Source of the DNA: an uncultured Alphaproteobacteria bacterium
GTDB taxonomy: Bacteria; Pseudomonadota; Alphaproteobacteria; SP197
Length of the DNA: 64,000 bases
NCBI GenBank assembly: GCA_958295695.1
Contig: OY282363.1
Span: 2,484,225 to 2,548,224, forward strand
Direction: 5' to 3'
The notes under the pieces: generated by a model
What the model was told of the DNA's origin: nothing
Databases searched by the model: none
The model's input: the letters and a program-made list of their open reading frames with translations, nothing else
Position numbers and translations under genes: made by a program
Shown: one piece after another, positions 57,646 through 64,000 of the stretch
How the letters are laid out: the number at the start of each line of letters is the position of its first letter
Numbering within the stretch: position 1 is the first letter of the stretch

Positions 57646-58305
57646 TCAGCCGCGCAGGGCGGCGATGTTGGCGGCATAGCCCGCCGGGCCGTCCTTGAAG
57701 ACGGCGGTGCCGGCGACCAGCACGTCGGCGCCCGCCTCGACCGCGCGGCGCGCGGTCTCGGGCGTGATCCCGCCGTCGACCTCGAGGTCGATCGCGCGCC
57801 CGGAGCCGTCGATCATGGCGCGCAGCTCGGCGATCTTCCGCGGCGTGTCCTCGATGAAGTCCTGTCCGCCGAAGCCCGGGTTGACGCTCATGACGAGGAC
57901 CAGGTCGACGAGGTCCATGACGTGCGCGACGGCGCCGGCGGGCGTGCGCGGATTGAGCGAGACGCCGGCCCTGAGGCCGGCCTCCTTGATCGCCCGCAGG
58001 GTCCGGTGGACGCGGGTCGCGGCCTCGACATGGACCGTGACGATGTCGCTGCCGGCTTCGACGAAGGCGGCCAGCAGCGGATCGACCGGCCGGATCATCA
58101 GGTGCACGTCGAAGGGCTTGGCGCTGTGGGGCTTCATCCTCGCGATCGCGGGCGGGCCCAGCGTCAGGTTCGGCACGAAGTGGCCGTCCATCACGTCGAT
58201 GTGGATGTAGTCGCAGCCGGCCCGGTCGATGGCGCGGATTTCCTCGCCCAGCCTCGCGAGGTCGGCGGAGAGAAGGGAGGGAGCGATGCGGACCGGCTGC
58301 TGCAC
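57646..58305 (-). CDS. rpe: ribulose-phosphate 3-epimerase
   Basis: TIM-barrel enzyme of the pentose phosphate pathway interconverting ribulose-5-P and xylulose-5-P. Motifs: IAPSLLSADLARLGEEI, YIHIDVMDGHFVPNLTLGP (metal His/Asp), FDVHLMI, MSVNPGFGGQDFIEDT and LEVDGGITPETA. I take GTG 58305 because homologues begin just before IAPS; the frame extends to a TTG at 58341. 219 residues from GTG. Neither start has a clear ribosome site. A 10-bp hairpin (58343-58369) separates it from the divergent cas13a. Confidence 0.95.
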   Translation of the reverse strand: MQQPVRIAPSLLSADLARLGEEIRAIDRAGCDYIHIDVMDGHFVPNLTLGPPAIARMKPHSAKPFDVHLMIRPVDPLLAAFVEAGSDIVTVHVEAATRVHRTLRAIKEAGLRAGVSLNPRTPAGAVAHVMDLVDLVLVMSVNPGFGGQDFIEDTPRKIAELRAMIDGSGRAIDLEVDGGITPETARRAVEAGADVLVAGTAVFKDGPAGYAANIAALRG

Positions 58306-58439
58306 GGGCGGTGGCGTAACAGGTTCCGGGCCTCGCCTCAACGCCGGACGGCGATTCGGGCCGTCCGGCGCTTGTCCGACGCCGGCCGGGCCACCACATG
58401 TGCAACCGTCCCGGCGCGGACCGGGCGAGGAGTTTCCCC

Positions 58440-61400
58440 ATGCGCATCGTCAAACCCCATGGCCGGACGGAGACGGCGCCGAACGCGGAAGGCCGTCCGA
58501 AGCGCCGGATCCACCGGCATCCGGGAGACGGCGACGTCAGGGACATCGAGGCGTTCGCGGCGGAGCATCCCGAACTGGTCCTCGCGCAATGGGTGTCGGC
58601 CATCGACAAGATCGCCGCCAAGCCGCGCGGGAGCGCGAAGCCGACGCGGGAACAGCGCGACTTGCGCGACAAGCTCGGCGAGGCCGCCTGGGACGCGCTG
58701 AAGCGCCGGCTCCCGCTCGACCGGCTGGACGAACTCGAAACGCTGTGGCGGCGGAAAATCCACCCCTACGGCGAGGACGTGGACAAGGAGCGGAGCGGCC
58801 GGGCGAAAGGCCGCTGGTACGGGCGCTTCGCGGGGAAGGACGGCCCCGGCGCCGTCGACGCCGCCGGCGTCGCCCGGAAGATCGAAGAGCACTTGCACGA
58901 CAAGGAATACCGCATCGGCGGCGGACGGCCGGACAGGCGCGAGGGCCGGATCGCCGCGCGGGCCGCCAGCATCGCCGGCAATGTCGTCACACCCGTCGAC
59001 CGGCTTCCGAGGGCCGCATGGACGGACGACGACCGCGAACGCTACCGGAAAGCGGGCGACGTGGCGGCGGAGATACGGCGCGAGGCGGAAGCGCTGGAAG
59101 CGGGCGAACGCCGCGTCGGCCCGAGGGTCGCCGCCGAGGCGCTCCATGCGCATTACGCGAAGCTGTTTCCAGGCGAGGACGGCAAGGCGCTCTCCATCGC
59201 CGAGGCCGGGAACCGAGCGCCCGGCCCGTTCGCCCTGCACATGGCCGTGCGCGGCGCCTATTCGCGCATCCTGAAGAACCACGGCAAGGACCGGAAGGAG
59301 CACGGAGACAGGAGGAGGCCCGTCTCCGGGCTGCTGCCGGCGGACATGGACGCGCTGTTCCGGCTTGTCGAGGCGATGGGGCGCAACCGCGACCTCAACG
59401 CGCTGGTCCGGCTGGGCAAGCTGATCCACTACGAAGCCGCGCCGGTCCCGAACATGGAGACCGCGGCCGGGGACGAGCCGGAGCACGCCATCGACCGCTG
59501 GCCGGACGAAACGAAGATCGAGCGCGGCCGTTACCGGACTTCGGCGGGGCAGTCGGACATCAAGCGCAACGAGGCGTTCGTGCGCGTCTGGCGCGGCGCG
59601 GTCGCGCTGGCCCAGCGGACGCTGACGGACTGGGCGGACCCGGACGGCAAGATCGACCGTGATATTTTCCTGGGCAGGTCGATCAAGGAAGCGGTTGGGA
59701 AGAGTTTCGACGAAGACGCCCATACCGCCAAGCTGCGGGTCCTGTTCGGCGGCCGGGCGCGGCTGTTCGACGAGAAGGCCGATGGAAGGAACGTGCTGGG
59801 CTTCGCGCTGACGGGCTGGGCCAGGTTGCGCAACGGGTCCTTCCACTTCAAGGGGCGCGGCGGCTTCGCCCGCGCCCTGAAGCTCGGGGCCGAGGACAAG
59901 GACGTGGACGAGCGGGTTCTCGAAGCGGCCCGCGAGCTCCTCGAAACAGACCGGAACGAGCGTCACGGCCGTCTGGTCGAAGCCTTGCGCGCCGCCCATG
60001 TCGAGTTCTGTTACGGCCGGAAGCAGCTCGGGGCGCTGTTCGACGCTCTCGTGCGCGGGGCGCCGGCGCGACCGCCCCTGCCGCGCTTCCGCCGCGTGCT
60101 CGACCGGGCGAAGAAGGCGTGGCGCCTCGACAAGCGATACAGACTCCGGCTGCCGGACCCCGAAAACCGGCCGACTCTGGAAGCGAATCCCGGTCGGCTG
60201 TGCCGCTCCATCGTCCTCAAGACTCTCTACGAACGCGCCTTTCCCGCTTGGCTCGAGGCGCGGGACGCCGCGGCGTTCAACGGCTGGATCGCCCGTGCTG
60301 TCGAACGCGCGACCGAGGCGGCGCGCGAGATCAACAAGGACCCGGACGCCGCCGCCAGGGCCGCCGGTCTTGTCCGCCTGAAGGACGGCGAGGGAATCGC
60401 GGCCTTCGCGGACCGGCTGACCGCCCTGACGGCGACCGAATACCGCGTCCAGCGCGGCTACGCGAGCGACGCCGACAACGCGCGCAAGCAGGCGGGTCAT
60501 ATCGAGAAGCTTCGATGCGACGTGGTGGCGCAGGCGTTCGAGGCGTATCTGGAGGCCGAAGGTCTCGACTGGACGCTGGAAGACCCGGCCGACGGGCCGC
60601 TTCCCGAGGAGAAGAAAGCCGATCTGGGCGCGATCGCCGCGCCGCCGGCGAACGGCGACGAACCGGAGGACTGGCGGGCCGCGCTCTATGTCCTCCTCCA
60701 CACGGTCCCGGTGGAGACGGCCGGGCGGCTACGCCATCAGCTTCGCAAATGGGCGGTCCTCGAAGGCAAGGCGCGGACCGAGGCGCCGTCGGCGGAAGCG
60801 CGGGCGGTCGAGGACCTGCTCGACCTCTATCTCGACATGCACGACGCCAAGTTCGAGGGCGGCGGGGGCGTCGCCGGGGCCGAGGCGCTGGCCGGGCTGT
60901 TCGAGAACCGCGCCGTCTTCCGCCGGGCCTGCCCGGTCGAGCCCGGCGCGGCGGCGAACCGCCATGTGCCTTGGCGCGGCCTGCGGGAGATGCTGCGCTT
61001 CGGCGCCGGCGAACCGCGGCTCAAGCCGGTCTTCGAGAGTCGTCCTATCGCCGCCACGAAGGTGGACGAACTGGAGCGCTTGGAGACCGTGCAGGACGAC
61101 GGCGGCGTTTCGCCCATCGCCGCGGCGCAGGCGCGGCGCGAGGACCTGCACGCGACATGGGCGAAGAAAAAGCGGCTGTCACCGGACGACCTGACGGCTT
61201 ACCGCGCCGCGCTCGACACGGTGATCCGGCACCGGCATCTGGCGGCCCATGTCCGTCTCGTCAACCACGCCAAGCTGCACCGGCTGGCGATGGATGTGCT
61301 CGGCCGTCTGGCCGACTACGCCGGCCTGTGGGAGCGCGACCTCTACTTCGCGACCCTGGCGCTCGTTCGGCTGGAGGGAAAGACGCCGGAGAGCGTTTTC

Positions 61401-62255
61401 TCGGAGAAGGACCTCGGCGACCTGAAGAACGGCCAAATAATCCAAGCGCTCCGGATCGACGCGAAGAAGAGCGGCGAAGGCGAATCCGCAGCCAAACACG
61501 CTATCAAGGAGGAATTGCGAAAGCTGTTCGGCCAGGATTTTCTGGGCGATACCGGCGCCGCTGGCGTACGCAACCGTCTGGCTCATTTCAGGATGCTCCG
61601 GGGTCGGGAGAACAAGCCGTTCGACCTGACCGGAGCGGTCAACGACGCACGCCGGCTGATGGCTTACGACCGCAAGCTGAAGAACGCGGTCTCCCGGTCG
61701 ATCGTCGAACTGCTCGCCCGCGAGGGGCTCGACCTCGCCTGGGACATGCGGGACCACGAACTCACCCGCGCGACGGTGGCCTCCCGGCGGGCCGTCCATC
61801 TGGGCGGCGTGAAGATCGACAAAGAGAAAATCGTCGAGGACCTGCACGGCGAACCCTTCGTCGCCATGGCGGCGGCGCTCTTCGGCGGCGAGGCGCGCGG
61901 AGCGGCGCGGAAAGGCGGGCCGCCGGACCGGGGCCGGCCGGCGCCGGGCTCTCCGCCGCCGCGGCCGGCCGTCTTGCCCGTTGCGGGCCAGCGGGTGCGG
62001 GCGGTGCTGATCGACGAGAAGACGAAACGGGGCGGCTGGAAGGCCGAGACGGTGGGGACAACGCGGGTCGTCGGCCACATCCTCAACTCGGACGAGGTTC
62101 CGCCCGACGCCGGGCCCGGACTGGAAGAGGAGCTTGTCGTGAAGGTCTCCAATCCGGCGAACGCCAGTTTCGAGTGGCCGTCGCCAGCCGTGGAGGCGCG
62201 GCTGGCGAAGCCGGCGGCCCGTCGCGAAGGACGGCCGAAGGGCAGACGGCGGTGA
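58440..62255 (+). CDS. cas13a: CRISPR-associated RNA-guided ribonuclease Cas13a (C2c2), type VI-A
   Basis: 1271 residues. Cas13a processes its own crRNA and, on binding complementary RNA, activates a composite HEPN nuclease. Both HEPN motifs are present: R464-N-G-S-F-H469 and R1044-N-R-L-A-H1049, spaced as in the family. From memory, blocks match the Rhodobacter capsulatus protein of 1285 residues: QWVSAIDKI, GRWYG, TSAGQSDIK, YASDADNARKQAGHIEKL, AMDVLGRLADYAGLWERD and MAYDRKLKNAVSRSIVELLA. After HEPN2 comes a Pro/Gly/Arg-rich linker (about 1155-1177) and a C-terminal OB-like domain (about 1178-1250) ending in a basic tail. ATG 58440 has GCGAGGAG upstream; an in-frame ATG at 58398 adds 14 residues without similarity. 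The CRISPR array follows 126 nt downstream on the same strand. No cas1/cas2 nearby. Confidence 0.95.
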   Translation: MRIVKPHGRTETAPNAEGRPKRRIHRHPGDGDVRDIEAFAAEHPELVLAQWVSAIDKIAAKPRGSAKPTREQRDLRDKLGEAAWDALKRRLPLDRLDELETLWRRKIHPYGEDVDKERSGRAKGRWYGRFAGKDGPGAVDAAGVARKIEEHLHDKEYRIGGGRPDRREGRIAARAASIAGNVVTPVDRLPRAAWTDDDRERYRKAGDVAAEIRREAEALEAGERRVGPRVAAEALHAHYAKLFPGEDGKALSIAEAGNRAPGPFALHMAVRGAYSRILKNHGKDRKEHGDRRRPVSGLLPADMDALFRLVEAMGRNRDLNALVRLGKLIHYEAAPVPNMETAAGDEPEHAIDRWPDETKIERGRYRTSAGQSDIKRNEAFVRVWRGAVALAQRTLTDWADPDGKIDRDIFLGRSIKEAVGKSFDEDAHTAKLRVLFGGRARLFDEKADGRNVLGFALTGWARLRNGSFHFKGRGGFARALKLGAEDKDVDERVLEAARELLETDRNERHGRLVEALRAAHVEFCYGRKQLGALFDALVRGAPARPPLPRFRRVLDRAKKAWRLDKRYRLRLPDPENRPTLEANPGRLCRSIVLKTLYERAFPAWLEARDAAAFNGWIARAVERATEAAREINKDPDAAARAAGLVRLKDGEGIAAFADRLTALTATEYRVQRGYASDADNARKQAGHIEKLRCDVVAQAFEAYLEAEGLDWTLEDPADGPLPEEKKADLGAIAAPPANGDEPEDWRAALYVLLHTVPVETAGRLRHQLRKWAVLEGKARTEAPSAEARAVEDLLDLYLDMHDAKFEGGGGVAGAEALAGLFENRAVFRRACPVEPGAAANRHVPWRGLREMLRFGAGEPRLKPVFESRPIAATKVDELERLETVQDDGGVSPIAAAQARREDLHATWAKKKRLSPDDLTAYRAALDTVIRHRHLAAHVRLVNHAKLHRLAMDVLGRLADYAGLWERDLYFATLALVRLEGKTPESVFSEKDLGDLKNGQIIQALRIDAKKSGEGESAAKHAIKEELRKLFGQDFLGDTGAAGVRNRLAHFRMLRGRENKPFDLTGAVNDARRLMAYDRKLKNAVSRSIVELLAREGLDLAWDMRDHELTRATVASRRAVHLGGVKIDKEKIVEDLHGEPFVAMAAALFGGEARGAARKGGPPDRGRPAPGSPPPRPAVLPVAGQRVRAVLIDEKTKRGGWKAETVGTTRVVGHILNSDEVPPDAGPGLEEELVVKVSNPANASFEWPSPAVEARLAKPAARREGRPKGRRR

Positions 62256-62381
62256 CGGGGGCGAAGAGCGAACGGAAGCCGGAAAACGGCGCGAACCGGA
62301 CGCCGCGCCGTTCCGACCCGCCGGTTTCCACCGGCGCGGCGAACGAATTCTTGCCGTGGCCTGCCGGTTTGCGCTAAAGGT
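62256..62381 (+). promoter_or_regulatory. CRISPR leader region
   Basis: 126 nt between the cas13a stop and the first repeat, on the leader side as judged from the degenerate last repeat. A weak promoter candidate is TTGCCG (62351) and CTAAAG (62374) with a 17-nt spacer, but it would start inside repeat 1. Transcription from cas13a into the array is equally possible. No AT-rich leader typical of other types is seen. Confidence 0.4.
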
Positions 62382-63275
62382 AGCGAACATCACCCCCACA
62401 TGAAGGGGGACTGCACCCGCCCATGATGGCGGCAACGAGGCTCGGCGAGCGAACATCACCCCCACATGAAGGGGGACTGCACCGGTGCTTGAAACGACTT
62501 CAAGTTCCAGCCCAGCGAACATCACCCCCACATGAAGGGGGACTGCACCGGGAATCGTAACGGACCCGCGCCGGTTTTCAGCGAACATCACCCCCACATG
62601 AAGGGGGACTGCACCCGGCGTCCAGGACGAGCCGCTCGCTGTCGCAGCGAACATCACCCCCACATGAAGGGGGACTGCACCGGCCACACCTCGCGCCACC
62701 CGTCGCGACAGAGCGAACATCACCCCCACATGAAGGGGGACTGCACCTAGGGAGCCTCCATTTTCATGTCCGGGGTCAGCGAACATCACCCCCACATGAA
62801 GGGGGACTGCACCAGCTCTCGCCATCGGTCCACTTCTCTTCGGAGCGAACATCACCCCCACATGAAGGGGGACTGCACCTCCCAGCACCTCGGAAAGCGG
62901 CAGGGCAACAGCGAACATCACCCCCACATGAAGGGGGACTGCACCAAAAGTGCTGCCAATACTCGCAGCTGTCGCAGCGAACATCACCCCCACATGAAGG
63001 GGGACTGCACCCAAGGGTTCGATGCGATGCCTGCAAGCCTGAGCGAACATCACCCCCACATGAAGGGGGACTGCACCAGCCGCGATGCCGATTCTGACGG
63101 GCGGGGGAGCGAACATCACCCCCACATGAAGGGGGACTGCACCGACATGGCGAGCCTCTAGAGTGGATCGCCGAGCGAACATCACCCCCACATGAAGGGG
63201 GACTGCACCCGATCCCAGCTACCCATCGCTTTGCGTAGTGGCGAACATCACCCTCACATGAAGGAGGGCGGCATC
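62382..63275 (+). CRISPR. type VI-A CRISPR array: 14 repeats of 36 nt, 13 spacers of 30 nt
   Basis: Repeats start every 66 nt from 62382 to 63240. The unit begins AGCGAACATCACCCCC, has the loop ACATGAA and ends GGGGGACTGCACC; C5/G5 pairing makes the 5-bp stem of Cas13a crRNAs, leaving an unpaired 5' flank (AGCGAACATCAC... part) and 3' ACTGCACC before the spacer. Repeats 1-13 are identical. The 14th (63240-63275) has several substitutions (GGCGAACATCACCCTCACAT, then GAAGGAGGGCGGCATC), marking the distal end. All 13 spacers are exactly 30 nt and unique; several (2, 6, 7, 9) are visibly less GC-rich than the genome. Orientation follows cas13a, giving crRNAs with the repeat 5' of the spacer. Confidence 0.98.
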
Positions 63276-63370
63276 TCCGTTCCCCGCCGTGCTCGCCGCG
63301 AGGCTCTCGCCGGGTTGTCCCTGGCTGCGCGGGCCCGAGATCCGGCGATTCGGAGGCCCGGCGCCGTCGG

Positions 63371-64000
63371 TCAGCCGTCCCGCCCGAGGCGCATGGCGAA
63401 GAAGCCGTCCATGCCGCCCTCGCCGGCCATGTGGCAGGGCAGCGTGCGCAGGCGACCGGAGCGGTCGACGGCCTCCCCGAACCCGCCGATCTCGGCGGCG
63501 GCGACCGGAACCGGGCGGATGTCGGCGTGGCGCTCCAGGACGCGCGCGAACTGGGCTTCGCCCTCCTCGGGCTGGAGCGAGCAGACCGCGTAGACGAGCA
63601 CGCCGCCGGGCTTCAGGCAGGCGATCGCGTTGTCGATCGTGCGCGCCTGGAGCCGGGCGAGCCTCGCCGGATCGTCCGGCCGTTTCGTCCAGGCGATGTC
63701 GGGATGGCGGCGGATCGCGCCGGTGCCGCTGCACGGCGCGTCGAGCAGGACCGCGTCGGCCGGATCGTCCGGCCGCCAGGCCGTCGCGTCGGCCACGACG
63801 GTCTCCACGGCGAAGCCGAGCCTCGCCATGTTCGCCGTCAGCCGCCCGAGGCGGCGTTCCGAGAGGTCGACGGCGGTGACCCGCGCGCCGGCGGCGGCGA
63901 GTTGGGCGGTCTTGCCGCCCGGCGCGGCGCACAGGTCGACGACCCGCTTGCCCGCGACATCGCCCAGGAGCCTCGCGGGCAGCGAGGCCGCCGCGTCCTG
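63371..64000 (-). CDS. rsmB: 16S rRNA m5C methyltransferase RsmB-like (3' part; runs off the window)
   Basis: The last 210 residues of an RsmB/NOP-family methyltransferase; the start lies beyond position 64000. SAM-binding motif VVDLCAAPGGKTAQLAAAGA, catalytic motifs DAPCSGTGAIRRHPDI and AVCSLQPEEGE (the two conserved Cys) and the C-terminal GGMDGFFAMRLGRDG are present. The NusB-like N-terminal domain that distinguishes RsmB is outside the window, so RsmF-type or other NOP enzymes remain possible; the link with rpe favours RsmB. It ends 95 nt after the CRISPR array on the opposite strand. Confidence 0.88.
   Translation of the reverse strand, partial: QDAAASLPARLLGDVAGKRVVDLCAAPGGKTAQLAAAGARVTAVDLSERRLGRLTANMARLGFAVETVVADATAWRPDDPADAVLLDAPCSGTGAIRRHPDIAWTKRPDDPARLARLQARTIDNAIACLKPGGVLVYAVCSLQPEEGEAQFARVLERHADIRPVPVAAAEIGGFGEAVDRSGRLRTLPCHMAGEGGMDGFFAMRLGRDG

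Noticed and set aside
55910-58672. Long open frames of about 920 residues on both strands across heparinase, rpe and the cas13a start
   Set aside because: Out-of-frame or antisense shadows of recognised genes with Arg/Ala/Gly-rich random composition.
61233-61250. Third R-x4-H motif in Cas13a (R932-H937, RHLAAH)
   Set aside because: It falls between the two HEPN motifs in a segment aligned with HRFLVGRV of the R. capsulatus protein, which lacks the His; chance match in an Arg/His-rich helix.
62351-62379. Sigma-54-like GG...GC element in the leader
   Set aside because: The GG to GC distance is 11 nt and not the required 10, and flanking bases fit poorly.
62532-63161. Open frames through the CRISPR array (repeating SEHHPHMKGDCT, and CSPPSCGGDVR on the other strand)
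   Set aside because: The 66-nt period is a multiple of three, so the repeat stays open in several frames; they are artefacts of the array and not proteins.
61179-63191. 670-residue minus-strand frame combining the array with antisense cas13a
   Set aside because: Half is translated CRISPR repeats and half is the reverse of the Cas13a coding region; no family motifs.

Overview
The window is about 70% GC chromosome from a Gram-negative bacterium, very probably an alphaproteobacterium. The evidence is the complete division and cell-wall cluster in alphaproteobacterial order (rnpB, mraZ, rsmH, ftsL, ftsI, murE, murF, mraY, murD, ftsW, murG, murC, murB, ddl, ftsQ, ftsA, ftsZ, lpxC, bamD, recN, ligA), the DNPR motif of a meso-diaminopimelate MurE, a GlnT-type glutamine synthetase and a Cas13a whose closest remembered relative is that of Rhodobacter capsulatus. 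I cannot place it below class; a Rhodospirillales-like lineage is a guess.

Layout. 0.2-3.7 kb: two peptidase genes (an M24B Xaa-Pro aminopeptidase and a DmpA-type S58 aminopeptidase), then the remnant of a PIN-domain toxin. 4.2-29.0 kb, minus strand: the dcw cluster, nearly all genes overlapping by 1-23 nt or separated by a few nt, ending in lpxC, a HAD phosphatase gene, bamD, recN and ligA. Upstream of mraZ lie MraZ-type operator boxes, and upstream of those the RNase P RNA gene, whose promoter is embedded in the 3' end of an AmpD-like amidase gene. 30.5-48.6 kb: mixed metabolic and accessory genes: a secreted ankyrin protein, an EF-G-like GTPase, an ACT-domain protein, a kinase with an odd antisense extension, a class IV aminotransferase, a foreign-looking low-GC secreted protein, a coiled-coil membrane protein, an outer-membrane barrel, an NCS2 permease with an extra domain, RidA, an aldehyde dehydrogenase, an MFS carrier, an orphan polyamine-type binding protein, formate-tetrahydrofolate ligase and ribokinase. 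48.7-52.8 kb: a recent tandem duplication of large secreted ankyrin-repeat genes. 52.8-55.9 kb: glnT, an alpha/beta hydrolase and a HigBA toxin-antitoxin locus whose toxin is frameshifted.

56.0-64.0 kb is the most interesting part. A minus-strand group normally found together in alphaproteobacteria (rsmB, rpe, heparinase-like) is interrupted by a plus-strand type VI-A CRISPR-Cas locus: a 1271-residue Cas13a with two R-N-x3-H HEPN motifs, followed 126 nt downstream by a perfectly periodic array of 14 repeats (36 nt) and 13 spacers (all 30 nt). The repeat carries the short C5/G5 hairpin and GGGGACTGCACC 3' end expected of Cas13a crRNA, and the last repeat is degenerate, fixing the leader on the cas13a side. 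No cas1, cas2 or other adaptation gene is in the window, so the locus would be a minimal RNA-targeting immune unit.

Dispersed intergenic palindromes (core CTCGATACG...CGGGATGAGGG) occur at five places between genes and explain several otherwise empty stretches. Many long open frames on the opposite strand of real genes are artefacts of the GC content and are not listed.
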